Below the pieces are notes generated by a model. The model had not been told where the DNA came from. It saw nothing but the letters and a program-made list of their open reading frames with translations, and made no database searches. A stretch of 35,694 bases of DNA from an uncultured beta proteobacterium. Its GTDB lineage: Bacteria > Pseudomonadota > Gammaproteobacteria > Burkholderiales > Burkholderiaceae_C. The translations under genes and the position numbers were made by a program. The stretch spans positions 1 through 35,694 of the forward strand of contig CAIQOO010000236.1 of NCBI GenBank assembly GCA_903873485.1, in the 5' to 3' direction. This document shows positions 18,026 to 26,809 of this stretch, piece by piece (position 1 is the first letter of the stretch; each line of letters begins with the position of its first letter).

Positions 18026-20332
18026 TCAGGCTGGGGTCAGGCGTTCAAGGCGCACCGGCACGTATTTGTGCCAAGGCGTACCGGCAAAAGGGTCACGGTC
18101 GGTGGTGTTGGTGAGCTCGTTCAAAGAAACTCCCCGACGGTCCAGCGTCCCGTCAGCTCGGGTGTAGTCCAGGCCGTGCCCATTGGGTAGCGAGACGTGA
18201 CCTGGCTGTAGCTCGTCGGTCAGTTCAATCGGTGCTTGCGCAGTGCCCCGTGGCGTACAGAGTTGAATCCAGTCACCCTCGGCACATCCCAGCGTAGCCG
18301 CGTCCTGTGGATGAATGCGTAGCACTCCAAAACTGCCTTTCTTCATCCATTCGGGGTTGCGGATAGACGTTTGGCTTGTTTCAGACCGCCTCTCTCCTGC
18401 CGACAAAATGAAGGGGTAATTTGGTCGGTGGGGTGGCAGTTTGTTGTCAATGGTTACCAACTCGTCCAACATTTCCTTGATGTTCAAGTTGATTTTGTGG
18501 TCGGGCAACTTCACGGCATCCCAACTGTCGCTGTATTTGCTAACGGCAAAGATGACACCGGATGGGCTCTGAAGGATCGCGTCAAAGAGCCGATTTCCAC
18601 CCAGCAGTGCAGGTCCACCAAACCCGGCACCCGTTGCGGCTGCCGGCTGTGCTCGCACGTAGAGTTGGCAGATGCCCCAAAGTGATGCAGCTGGATCCAA
18701 ATGGGCAGGCAGGCTTGGCCCCAGTGTGCGGTACAGCACAACCGGGGCATACCGGGCCACCTTTTTATCGCGCATCGACTTCCATGCAAAAGCCAGCCCG
18801 AACGCCGTGTACCCCATGCGCGCCGCAGCGCGCAAAAAGGTGTAGTTGGCGCCGTTCAACTCGCCCATCGCTTCAAGTAGCCTTGCGTGAATCTCCGCCT
18901 CGGCAAGCGTACCCGGGCGTGGCGCGAGATGCGGGTGACGTAACTGGAAGCCATTGCGCGGGAATTCCAGATTGAAGAACGTGGCCTCGGCCTTTTCAAA
19001 CTGGCTACTGGCGGGCAGCACATAGTCGGCCTGGCGGGCGGTTTCTGTCATGGCCACGTCAATCACCACACTGCACTCCAGGGCGCGCAGGGCTTGGCGC
19101 ATGCGCTGGCTGTCCGCCAAGGAGTGCACCGGGTTGGCGCTCTCAATGAACATGGCCCGAAAACGCTTGGGGTGCTGGGTCAATATTTCATCCGGGATCA
19201 CATTGCATGGAATCAAACCCATGATCACCTTGGAATTGGTGACCGGACTGTGCGTCCATTTGCGCGGCGCTGCAGATTTGGCATTGCCCGGTATTTTGGA
19301 GGCGCTACGACTGGAGTTGGAGAGATTGAGCAGCGGCACAAAAGCGTTGTTGGCGCCAGTCTTGGCATAGTTGCCCGTCAGCAGCCAGACCAGACGGTTC
19401 AGATAGCTGTTCAAGGTGGAGTGCACATTCATTTGCACCCCCAGATCCTCGATCATCGCCACACTGTTTGCACTGGCAATGCGCCTTGCCGCAGACCGCA
19501 GCAGCGACTCTTCAACACCGCAGACCGTGGCGTAGCGGGCAATGTGGATCTTCTTCATGGCCGCCTCCACAGCTTCGTAGCCCGTGGTGTGCTGAGCAAG
19601 CCAGGCCGATGCCACCAACTTCTCTTGCACCAGGATGGCGGACAGCGCCGTTAAACACCAGGCATCCGTGCCGGGTTTGACGGCCAAGTGGTAGTTGGCC
19701 ATTTTGGCCGTCTCGGTGCGGCGCGGATCGATCACGATCATGGCGCGGTTCGGGTCATTTTGAATGTCACGCAGCGTGGCACGGGTGCGGGCAAAGCCGT
19801 GGGATTGCCAAGGGTTCTTGCCGAGAAACACCGCCACCTCGCAGTGTTCAAAGTCACCATGCACCGGGGCGCCTGCCATCTTGCCCTGCACCCAGCCTTC
19901 GCCCGTTTTTTCTTGCGCCAATGCGTTGGAGCGGTACGCGATGCCCAGGGCCTTGATGGTGCTGTCGGCATATGTGCCGCCCAGATGGTTGCCTTGGCTT
20001 CCGCCACCGTAATACAGAATGCTGTCGCCGCCGTGGCGCTGCTTGATTGCGGTGAACTTCTCTGCGATTTCCCTGATGGCTGTGTCCCAATCGATATTTT
20101 CATAGTTACCGTCGGGCTTGCGACGTTTGGGTGAGTCGATGCGGTCTGCACCATTTTGGTAGAAGTCCATGCGCTGTGACTTTTCGCAGATGTATCCCTG
20201 TGAAATGGGATGGGACTTGTCCCCACGGATCTTGGTGATACGCTTGCCGTCCGTTTTGATGTCCAGGCCACAGTTGAGCGAACAAATGATGCATGCGGTT
20301 TTCTTCCAGTCGTCGGTCTCTGTAGTTTCCAT
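18026..20332 (-). CDS. Molybdopterin oxidoreductase with N-terminal 4Fe-4S site
   Basis: The 768-residue protein belongs to the DMSO reductase superfamily, which uses a bis-MGD molybdenum cofactor for two-electron redox reactions. The N-terminus has the cluster motif CIICSLNCG...YICEKS (CxxCxxxC...C). Cofactor-domain features include GGGSQGNHLGGTYADS, VIDPRRTETAKMANYHLAVK with PGTDAWC, and the C-terminal PNGHGLDY. There is no Tat signal, so it is probably cytoplasmic. The residue at the usual Mo-ligand region (NALAQEKTGEG) is not Cys or Sec, so formate dehydrogenase is unlikely; the substrate is unknown. A TetR gene is divergent and a ferredoxin gene follows. Confidence 0.85.
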   Translation of the reverse strand: METTETDDWKKTACIICSLNCGLDIKTDGKRITKIRGDKSHPISQGYICEKSQRMDFYQNGADRIDSPKRRKPDGNYENIDWDTAIREIAEKFTAIKQRHGGDSILYYGGGSQGNHLGGTYADSTIKALGIAYRSNALAQEKTGEGWVQGKMAGAPVHGDFEHCEVAVFLGKNPWQSHGFARTRATLRDIQNDPNRAMIVIDPRRTETAKMANYHLAVKPGTDAWCLTALSAILVQEKLVASAWLAQHTTGYEAVEAAMKKIHIARYATVCGVEESLLRSAARRIASANSVAMIEDLGVQMNVHSTLNSYLNRLVWLLTGNYAKTGANNAFVPLLNLSNSSRSASKIPGNAKSAAPRKWTHSPVTNSKVIMGLIPCNVIPDEILTQHPKRFRAMFIESANPVHSLADSQRMRQALRALECSVVIDVAMTETARQADYVLPASSQFEKAEATFFNLEFPRNGFQLRHPHLAPRPGTLAEAEIHARLLEAMGELNGANYTFLRAAARMGYTAFGLAFAWKSMRDKKVARYAPVVLYRTLGPSLPAHLDPAASLWGICQLYVRAQPAAATGAGFGGPALLGGNRLFDAILQSPSGVIFAVSKYSDSWDAVKLPDHKINLNIKEMLDELVTIDNKLPPHRPNYPFILSAGERRSETSQTSIRNPEWMKKGSFGVLRIHPQDAATLGCAEGDWIQLCTPRGTAQAPIELTDELQPGHVSLPNGHGLDYTRADGTLDRRGVSLNELTNTTDRDPFAGTPWHKYVPVRLERLTPA

Positions 20333-20370
20333 GGCGTTCCTGTCCTTAGCAAAAAAGCTGTTGATTTATT

Positions 20371-20388
20371 GGATAGTGATCATTATCC
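20371..20388. promoter_or_regulatory. Palindromic operator candidate between molybdoenzyme and TetR genes
   Basis: GGATAGTGATCATTATCC is an 18-bp palindrome with a single mismatched pair, centred on TGATCA. It lies in the 103-bp gap between the divergent molybdoenzyme and TetR genes, the usual place for the operator of a TetR regulator that controls both. Confidence 0.5.
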
Positions 20389-20435
20389 TACGTTACATAT
20401 TGAAAATGTGTCAACTAAATTTTTAGAGAGGTCAC

Positions 20436-21014
20436 ATGCGTTACACCAACGAGTACAAAGAACAAGCACGCGCAAATCTAGTGGATGCTGGCGGCCGGCA
20501 CGCAAAGCGGCATGGATTCATCAGCAGTGGAATGGCAGACCTGGCTGCAGCGGCTGGCGTAACGACCGGTTCCCTATATAAACATTTCAGCGGCAAGTCG
20601 GACCTGTTCGTCGCGATGATCACCGCCGAATTGAAACGCACGGCCGACATGTACGGCGCCGTTGACGCGACCGACCCCTCGCAGGTTTCACGCGCCTTGG
20701 CGGGCTACCTGAGCTTGAGTCATGTGCAGCACCCGGATATGGGATGCCCGCTGCCCTCGTTGACACCCGAGATAGGGCGTGCCGACGACGCCGTCAAAGT
20801 GGCATTTGAGGAAGGTGTCCAAACGATCCACGCGAACGTTAGCGCTTTGACACGTAATTCAGATACCGCCTGGGCGGTCATGGCACAAAACGTGGGAGCG
20901 GTCATGCTCGCGCGTGCTATGCACAGTGAAGCACTTCAACAGGAACTATTAAATGCAGTGATGAGCGCGGGCGAGAAACTTATCAGTGCGGGCAAAGCAA
21001 CGCCGAGACGGTGA
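20436..21014 (+). CDS. TetR/AcrR family transcriptional regulator
   Basis: The 192-residue protein has an N-terminal TetR helix-turn-helix: MADLAAAAGVTTGSLYKHFS followed by GKSDLF, around residues 33-58. The C-terminal ligand domain resembles regulators with a DMGCPLPSL motif; such proteins commonly control divergent oxidoreductase genes. The ligand is unknown. It starts at ATG 20436 with AGAGAGG upstream. It is divergent from the molybdoenzyme gene and followed by a short-chain-dehydrogenase stub, so the original unit was probably regulator plus redox enzymes. Confidence 0.88.
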   Translation: MRYTNEYKEQARANLVDAGGRHAKRHGFISSGMADLAAAAGVTTGSLYKHFSGKSDLFVAMITAELKRTADMYGAVDATDPSQVSRALAGYLSLSHVQHPDMGCPLPSLTPEIGRADDAVKVAFEEGVQTIHANVSALTRNSDTAWAVMAQNVGAVMLARAMHSEALQQELLNAVMSAGEKLISAGKATPRR

Positions 21015-21067
21015 AAGAGCCGATTGCGGAGCCACGTCCCAACTATCTTTTTCAAAAGGAGCGCACC

Positions 21068-21154
21068 ATGAACGAAAAGAAAGCCGTTCTTGTCATCGGA
21101 GCCGGTGATGCCACGTGCGGCACGATTGCCCGGCGGTTTGCACGAGAAGGCTAA
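21068..21154 (+). pseudogene. Short-chain dehydrogenase stub (28 codons)
   Basis: Behind a very good ribosome-binding site (AAAGGAG, 8 nt spacing) an ORF reads MNEKKAVLVIGAGDATCGTI then ARRFAREG and stops. This is the Rossmann start of a short-chain dehydrogenase/reductase with its GxGxxxG glycine pattern. The rest (about 220 residues) is missing, and the following sequence is unrelated and begins with an inverted repeat. It looks like a gene cut off when the island was joined to its present site. Confidence 0.65.
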
Positions 21155-21194
21155 CCGGTTTCCGAATTCATAGAATTGGCTTACTCGGAACCGG
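21155..21194. repeat. Inverted repeat at the island right junction
   Basis: CCGGTTTCCGA (21155-21165) and TCGGAACCGG (21185-21194) are complementary except for one missing base. The repeat starts immediately after the dehydrogenase stub. The sequence from here to 21345 has no gene that I recognise and no similarity to the flanking peptidase genes that I can see. Confidence 0.45.
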
Positions 21195-21345
21195 GCATTG
21201 GTGGCCGACAGTAAGCGCTGCACTGCCGACGTAGATTGGAACCTGAAGCCATCATTCGATTCCATGCATGCGGTGTTGCACCCCGGCCACAGCGCCATTG
21301 AGTTCCTTGCAACTTTGCGCCCATCACGAACCGTGAGTGATCCAT

Positions 21346-21466
21346 CTTGGGTCCAGTGCGCCAGCACCCTGCCCGCCTGTGCCGAATTTACAAGAAAAAG
21401 GCCTGTAGCCCTTATAAACAGTGCGCAGCTAGCTATATTTATAATAGCTACCGTGGTGTTCTTTCA
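21346..21466 (-). repeat. Direct repeat copy 2 of the M16 gene 5' end, degenerate
   Basis: On the minus strand this copy begins a few bases after the stop of the catalytic M16 gene. It translates in frame as AIINIASCALFIRATGLFLV then NSAQAGRVLAHWTQ, parallel to TIKNIARRALLIWATGLFLV then NLAQAGIAVQHWTQ of copy 1. The start codon is ACG instead of ATG, and similarity ends after HWTQ. It seems to mark the ancestral place of the second peptidase gene, directly behind the first. Confidence 0.7.
21395..21451 (-). repeat. Copy D of the interspersed repeat
   Basis: On the minus strand GTAGCTATTATAAATATAGC, then TAGCTGCGCAC, then AAGGGCTACAGGCC, is the best-preserved member of the repeat set in this window. 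It is contained within direct repeat copy 2. Apart from this and the 21155-21194 inverted repeat, the 21155-21473 stretch has no gene. Confidence 0.7.
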
Positions 21467-21473
21467 ATACCGG

Positions 21474-22940
21474 TTAATGGCGCAACCCGGCCGCTGCAGA
21501 AGCTGGTTTGCGGGTTTTGTCGAGCGGCTGCGGCAACAGGTGCGCCACGGTGAGTGCGTCGTCGCCAAAATATTTGGCGGCGACCTGCTGCACCTGCCCG
21601 GCAGTCACGGCGCGTAGCCGGACGATCAACTGCTCACCGGCATCTGGCGGCAGCCCCAGCACCCACTGGCTGCCCAGTTCTCGCGCCTGGTTGAACAGCG
21701 AATCGAGCTTATAGACCTCATTGGCGACCCATTGGGTTTTGACGCGCTTGAGTTCCGCTGCGCTGACACCTTCTTGCGCGATGCGCAACAGTTGGGCACG
21801 CAGGCCTTGCTCGACCTGGTCTGCCGTCTTGCCTTTGGCCGGCACACCGGTCAGCATGAACAGTTGCGGCCCGCGACCGCGCAGGCCGTTGTAGGCGGCC
21901 ACGCTGTCGGCCACCCGGTCCGGCCCTTGCGTCAGGCTGCGCTCCAGCCGGGCGCCGCTGTAGCCGTCCAGCACCGCTGCCAGCACTGTCAGCGCCAGCG
22001 CATCGGTATCAGCATCGGCAGCGGCAGCGGCAGCGGCAGCGTCCGATGCGCCGTCGCGCCCTTGCAGGGCCGGCACCTTGAACGCGAGCATCACACTGGC
22101 CTGCTCGGCCGCAGCCTTGAAAGCCAGCCGCTTGATGCCTACTTGCAGCGGCTCGGTGCGCGGCTTACGTTCTGGCACGGCGCGCGCCGGCAGGTGGCCA
22201 TACATCTTGTCGGCCAGCGTGCGCACCTGCGCCACATCAACATCACCGGCCACCACCACGGCGGCGTTGGCCGGCACATACCAGCGCTGGTAAAAGTCGC
22301 GTGCATCAGCGGCGGTCAGCGACTGCAGGTCGCTCATCCAGCCGATGACCGGCCGGCGGTAGGGCGAAGCAACAAACACGGTGGCCTGCAATGCTTCACT
22401 CAGCAGCGCGCGCGGGTTGTCTTCGGTGCGCAGGCGGCGCTCTTCCTTGACCACTTCAAGCTCTTTATTGAACTCGTCATCGGGCCACTGGTTGTTGGCA
22501 AAACGGTCGGCTTCGAGCTGCATCACGGCTTCGAGCTGTGCGGCCGGGATTTGCTGGTAATAGCCGGTGTAGTCGCGCCCGGTAAAGGCGTTTTCACGCC
22601 CGCCCAAAGCCGCTACCCGGCGCGAGAACTCGCCCGCCTTGATGCTGGGGCTGCCCTTGAACATCATGTGTTCGAGCACATGGGCAACCCCCGAGGCGCC
22701 ATCCACCTCGTCCATTGAACCGACCCGCAGCCACAACATGTGCACCGCCGTGGGTGCCCGGCGGTCCGGCTTGATGATCAAGGTCAGGCCATTGGCCAGC
22801 GTGAACTGCTCGACCTGGGGCGGCGGCAGGGTGGTGCTTTGCCCATGCACCAGCCCCAGTGCGCTGGCCAGCAGCAGGACCAGGCCGATCGACCGGCGGG
22901 CCGGAAAACTGCGATTGAAAAAATGGGGAAGGTGTTTCAT
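21474..22940 (-). CDS. M16 zinc peptidase (catalytic subunit)
   Basis: The 488-residue protein has a signal peptide (ARRSIGLVLLLASALGLVHG) and the M16 (pitrilysin/MPP) fold. GVAHVLEHMMFKGS is the inverted zinc motif HxxEH, with the third ligand expected in the ELEVVKEERR region downstream. The C-terminal half has the family YSGARLERSL and GLRGRGPQLFMLTG. It should be a periplasmic zinc peptidase pairing with the HxxEH-less protein at 16031-17389. A (CGGCAG)4 tract at 22016-22039 encodes an alanine run in a linker. The start at 22940 (MKHLPHFF) precedes the signal peptide; an ATG at 22958 is possible. It is divergent from ftsY with 29 bp between starts. Confidence 0.9.
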   Translation of the reverse strand: MKHLPHFFNRSFPARRSIGLVLLLASALGLVHGQSTTLPPPQVEQFTLANGLTLIIKPDRRAPTAVHMLWLRVGSMDEVDGASGVAHVLEHMMFKGSPSIKAGEFSRRVAALGGRENAFTGRDYTGYYQQIPAAQLEAVMQLEADRFANNQWPDDEFNKELEVVKEERRLRTEDNPRALLSEALQATVFVASPYRRPVIGWMSDLQSLTAADARDFYQRWYVPANAAVVVAGDVDVAQVRTLADKMYGHLPARAVPERKPRTEPLQVGIKRLAFKAAAEQASVMLAFKVPALQGRDGASDAAAAAAAADADTDALALTVLAAVLDGYSGARLERSLTQGPDRVADSVAAYNGLRGRGPQLFMLTGVPAKGKTADQVEQGLRAQLLRIAQEGVSAAELKRVKTQWVANEVYKLDSLFNQARELGSQWVLGLPPDAGEQLIVRLRAVTAGQVQQVAAKYFGDDALTVAHLLPQPLDKTRKPASAAAGLRH

Positions 22941-22969
22941 AGAATGCTGGGATACCACAACCGCAAAAA

Positions 22970-24223
22970 ATGTTCAGTTTCTTCAAAAAAAAATTCCTGG
23001 CAACCGGCCCGTCTGCCGATGCCGCGCCGTCCGCCACCCCGGCGCTGCCTGACAGCGCCAGCCCTGCTGCTGCCATAGCCGCCATAGCCGCCAGCGGCGC
23101 GCCGCCGGTAGCGACGCGACCCTCTATCATGCCGGTCGCGCCCGCCCCGGCCACGCCGGCTACAGCCGCCAGCCCGCTGGTTTCAACCCCGGCTGCACCC
23201 CCGCAAACGGCACCCAGTATCACCGACAGCGTAACGCCTGAGCCGCCGCTGGCGCGCCAAAACTGGATGAACAAGCTCAAGGCCGGCTTGCGCAAGACCG
23301 GCACCAGCATTGCCACGGTATTCACCGGTGCCCAGATTGACGAGGCCCTTTATGAAGACCTGGAAACCGCCTTGCTGATGGCCGATGCCGGTGTCCGGGC
23401 CACCGAGCATCTGCTGGTGGACCTGAAGTTTCGCGTCATGGACCACGGCAGCACCCATCCGGCCGAGGTCAAGGGCTTGCTGGTGGATGCACTTGCCCAC
23501 ATGCTAAGCCCGCTGCAAAAGCCGCTGGTGATTGGCCAGTACGCGCCCACCGTGATCATGGTCACCGGGGTCAATGGTGCCGGCAAGACCACCTCGATTG
23601 GCAAGCTCACCCGGCACCTGGCAGACTCCGGCGCCAGTGTGCTGCTGGCTGCTGCCGACACCTTTCGGGCCGCTGCCCGTGAACAATTGACCGTCTGGGC
23701 CGACCGCAACACAGTCGATATCGTCAGCCAGGAAGGTGGAGACCCGGCGGCGGTGTCCTTTGACGCGGTCAGCGCCGGACGGGCACGCGGGCGCGACGTG
23801 GTGCTGATCGACACCGCCGGGCGCTTGCCGACCCAGTTGCACCTGATGGAAGAGCTGAAAAAAATCAAACGGGTAATTCAAAAAACCGGCCCGATGGAAG
23901 ACCGTGCGCCGGCCCCGGTCCCGGCATCTGCCAGTGTGACAACCAGCGCCCCACCCACGGCCAGCCTGCCACCGCACGAAATTTTGCTGGTGATTGACGG
24001 CAACACCGGCCAAAACGCCTTGAGCCAGGTCAAGGCCTTTGACGATGCGCTGGGCCTGACCGGGCTGATCGTCACCAAACTTGACGGCACTGCCAAGGGT
24101 GGCGTGCTGGCGGCGATTGCCCGCGAGCGACCGATTCCGGTCTATTTCATCGGCGTCGGCGAAAAGCTCGAAGACCTGGAAACCTTCAATGCCCGCGAAT
24201 TTGCCCAGGCGCTGCTGGCCTGA
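22970..24223 (+). CDS. ftsY: Signal recognition particle receptor FtsY
   Basis: FtsY is the GTPase that docks SRP-bound ribosomes at the membrane. The 417-residue product has an N-terminal MFSFFKKKF followed by an Ala/Pro-rich region (about 15-85) instead of a long acidic domain. The NG domain has the P-loop GVNGAGKTTSIGKL, DTFRAAAREQL, DTAGRLPTQ and TKLDGTAKGG. An unusual Pro/Ala/Ser/Thr-rich insertion of about 25-30 residues (around 305-334, APAPVPASASVTTSAPPTAS) sits inside the G domain before HEILLVIDGNTGQNAL. Confidence 0.97.
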   Translation: MFSFFKKKFLATGPSADAAPSATPALPDSASPAAAIAAIAASGAPPVATRPSIMPVAPAPATPATAASPLVSTPAAPPQTAPSITDSVTPEPPLARQNWMNKLKAGLRKTGTSIATVFTGAQIDEALYEDLETALLMADAGVRATEHLLVDLKFRVMDHGSTHPAEVKGLLVDALAHMLSPLQKPLVIGQYAPTVIMVTGVNGAGKTTSIGKLTRHLADSGASVLLAAADTFRAAAREQLTVWADRNTVDIVSQEGGDPAAVSFDAVSAGRARGRDVVLIDTAGRLPTQLHLMEELKKIKRVIQKTGPMEDRAPAPVPASASVTTSAPPTASLPPHEILLVIDGNTGQNALSQVKAFDDALGLTGLIVTKLDGTAKGGVLAAIARERPIPVYFIGVGEKLEDLETFNAREFAQALLA

Positions 24224-24303
24224 CCCGCCCGGCACCCGCCGCGTCGGGCCAATGCCCTCAACAACCACTGACCGTCGCGTTGCGGCCCATATCACCCACT
24301 GCC

Positions 24304-24987
24304 ATGAGCACTCAGTTACTCCCCCATTTGCAAATTGAATCTGGCGCCAACCCCGACACGGCGGTCATCTGGCTGCACGGCCTTGGTGCCGATGGCCATG
24401 ACTTTGCCGCTCTGGTGCCCGAGCTGGACCTGCGCCGCTGTCCGCCGATCCGTTTTATTTTTCCGCATGCGCCGAGCATCGCGGTAACTATCAACGGCGG
24501 TTATGTGATGCCGGCCTGGTACGACATACGTGGCACCGACTTGGTCCGCCAGCAAGACGAGGCCGGCATTCGCCAGTCCGCACAAGCCATCATCGCCCTG
24601 ATCGAGCGGGAAATTGCGCGTGGCATTGCGGCTTGCCGCATCGTGCTGGCCGGTTTTTCGCAAGGCAGTGCCATCGCCTTGCATACCGGGCTGCGCTATC
24701 CGCAGCAGTTGGCCGGCATCGTGGCGCTGTCTGGCTACCTGCCGCTGGCCGGGCACCTGGCAGCAGAGCGCAGCATGGCCAATGCCCACACACCCATCTT
24801 TATGGCGCACGGCAGCCAGGACCCGGTGGTGATCCCGGCGCGTGGCGAAGCCAGCCGCGACCTGCTGGTGCAGCTTGGCTATGCGGTGCAATGGCACAGC
24901 TACCCGATGCCGCACAGCGTGCATCCGCGCGAAATTGCCGATATCTCCGCCTTTTTGACACGGGTGCTGAACCAGCCAGCCGGTTGA
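24304..24987 (+). CDS. Alpha/beta-hydrolase carboxylesterase
   Basis: The 227-residue protein matches the carboxylesterase II/acyl-protein thioesterase-like family. The oxyanion region VIWLHGLGADGHDF, the nucleophile elbow VLAGFSQGSAIA (Ser), the acidic residue in FMAHGSQDPVV (Asp) and the His in YPMPHSVHPREI give the full triad. There is no signal peptide, so it is cytoplasmic. Such enzymes hydrolyse small carboxylic esters; the natural substrate is unknown. The start MSTQLLPHL at 24304 is the family-like one; an in-frame ATG at 24280 would add 8 residues. Confidence 0.9.
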   Translation: MSTQLLPHLQIESGANPDTAVIWLHGLGADGHDFAALVPELDLRRCPPIRFIFPHAPSIAVTINGGYVMPAWYDIRGTDLVRQQDEAGIRQSAQAIIALIEREIARGIAACRIVLAGFSQGSAIALHTGLRYPQQLAGIVALSGYLPLAGHLAAERSMANAHTPIFMAHGSQDPVVIPARGEASRDLLVQLGYAVQWHSYPMPHSVHPREIADISAFLTRVLNQPAG

Positions 24988-25028
24988 GGCCCGGCCGGTC
25001 TGGCTTGCAAGTAGTACATTCAGGTCTT

Positions 25029-26765
25029 ATGGCAGCGATTGAAACCTCCTCAACCCCCACATCCGCCAGCGCCCTGCCCGGCTTGGGGCGAGCGCTGGTG
25101 ACAGCGGGCAAGCTGGAACAAAAGTTTGCCGAAGACATTTTTCGCAAGGCCCAGGTCAAGCGGTCGAGCTTCATCGCCGAGCTGACTGGCTCGGGCGCGC
25201 TCACCGCGGCAGATCTGGCCCACACCCTGTCACTGGCTTTCGCCGTGCCGTTGATTGACCTCGATGCGGTGGACCCGCAACGCCTGCCCAAGGGATTGCT
25301 GGACCCAAAAATTTGCCAGGACTACCGGCTGGTGGTGCTGGGCAAGCGGCAAAACCGCCTGATTGTGGCCACCGCAGACCCGTCGGATCAGCAATCGGTC
25401 GAGACAATCAAGTTTGCCACGCGACTCAGTGTCGATTGGGTGATTGCCGAGTACGACAAGCTGCTCAAAATGGTGTCGGCCAATGCGGTGACGGCGACCG
25501 AGACCATCGAGAACCTGGTCGGCCACGACTTTGAGTTTGATGATCTGGTGTCCGAGCCGGTCAACGACAACAGCAGCAGCATCAACGCCGCTGAGGTGGA
25601 TGACGCACCGGTGGTCAAATTCCTGCAAAAGATGCTGATCGATGCCTTCACCTTGCGCGCCTCCGATCTGCACTTTGAACCCTACGAGCACAACTACCGG
25701 GTGCGTTTTCGGATTGACGGCCAGTTGCGTGAAATTGCCGCGCCACCGATTGCCATCAAGGACAAGCTGGCCTCGCGCATCAAGGTGATCTCCAGAATGG
25801 ACATCTCCGAAAAGCGGGTGCCGCAAGACGGCAAGATGAAGCTCAAGATCGGGCCTGACCGGATGATTGATTTCCGCGTCAGCACCTTGCCCACGCTGTT
25901 TGGCGAAAAGATCGTGATCCGGATTCTGGACCCCAGCAGCGCGCGCCTGGGCATTGACGCACTCGGTTACGAACCGGCCGAGAAAGAGCGGCTATTGCAG
26001 GCCATCGCACGCCCCTACGGCATGATTCTGGTGACCGGCCCGACCGGATCGGGCAAGACGGTGTCGCTTTACACCTGCCTGAATCTGCTCAACAAGCCCG
26101 ATGTCAACATTGCCACCGCCGAAGACCCGTCCGAGATCAACCTGCCCGGCGTCAACCAGGTCAATGTCAATGAAAAGGCCGGGCTGACCTTTGCCGCCGC
26201 ACTGCGCTCATTCTTGCGGCAAGACCCGGACATCATCATGGTCGGCGAAATCCGCGACCTCGAAACCGCCGACATCGCCATCAAGGCCTCGCAGACCGGT
26301 CATCTGGTGCTGTCAACCTTGCATACCAATGACGCACCGGCCACGCTGACGCGGATGCGCAATATGGGCATCGCCCCCTTCAACATTGCTTCCAGCGTGA
26401 TCCTGATCACGGCGCAGCGCCTCGCCCGCCGACTCTGCCCCAACTGCAAGACGATGATCGACATCCCGCCCAAGGCCTTGCTTGATGCCGGCTTTCAGCC
26501 CGAAGAAATTGACGATACCTGGAAACCCTACCATCCGGTGGGGTGCAGTGCCTGCAACAATGGCTACAAGGGCCGTGTCGGGCTTTACCAGGTGATGCCG
26601 ATCAGTGAAGACATTCAGCGCATTATTCTGCGCGATGGCAGCGCCCTTGAAATTGCCGATCAGGCCCGGCGCGAGGGTGTTCGTACACTACGCGAAGCCG
26701 GCCTGCACAAGGTCAAAATGGGGCTGACTTCGCTGGAAGAAGTTCTGGCCGTATCGAATGAATAG
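25029..26765 (+). CDS. pilB: Type IV pilus assembly ATPase PilB
   Basis: PilB is the hexameric ATPase that powers pilus extension. The 578-residue protein has the N-terminal MshEN-type domain ([20 protein letters not shown] onward) and the GspE-type core with Walker [15 protein letters not shown]. The Asp box region [19 protein letters not shown], Walker [19 protein letters not shown] and the His box [13 protein letters not shown] follow. A C-terminal tetracysteine zinc site is present (CPNC...[15 protein letters not shown]). It is followed 44 bp later by pilC, the usual pilB-pilC-pilD order; pilD is not in the window. Confidence 0.97.
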   Translation: MAAIETSSTPTSASALPGLGRALVTAGKLEQKFAEDIFRKAQVKRSSFIAELTGSGALTAADLAHTLSLAFAVPLIDLDAVDPQRLPKGLLDPKICQDYRLVVLGKRQNRLIVATADPSDQQSVETIKFATRLSVDWVIAEYDKLLKMVSANAVTATETIENLVGHDFEFDDLVSEPVNDNSSSINAAEVDDAPVVKFLQKMLIDAFTLRASDLHFEPYEHNYRVRFRIDGQLREIAAPPIAIKDKLASRIKVISRMDISEKRVPQDGKMKLKIGPDRMIDFRVSTLPTLFGEKIVIRILDPSSARLGIDALGYEPAEKERLLQAIARPYGMILVTGPTGSGKTVSLYTCLNLLNKPDVNIATAEDPSEINLPGVNQVNVNEKAGLTFAAALRSFLRQDPDIIMVGEIRDLETADIAIKASQTGHLVLSTLHTNDAPATLTRMRNMGIAPFNIASSVILITAQRLARRLCPNCKTMIDIPPKALLDAGFQPEEIDDTWKPYHPVGCSACNNGYKGRVGLYQVMPISEDIQRIILRDGSALEIADQARREGVRTLREAGLHKVKMGLTSLEEVLAVSNE

Positions 26766-26809
26766 ACGGCGACTCGCCACATATCCAACCAACCAGGCAG
26801 CACCACATC

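Noticed and set aside
20936..21367. 143-codon open frame on the minus strand across the TetR 3' end
   Set aside because: It overlaps the well-supported TetR gene and stub, has no family resemblance beyond the duplicated M16 5' end, and crosses the junction repeats.
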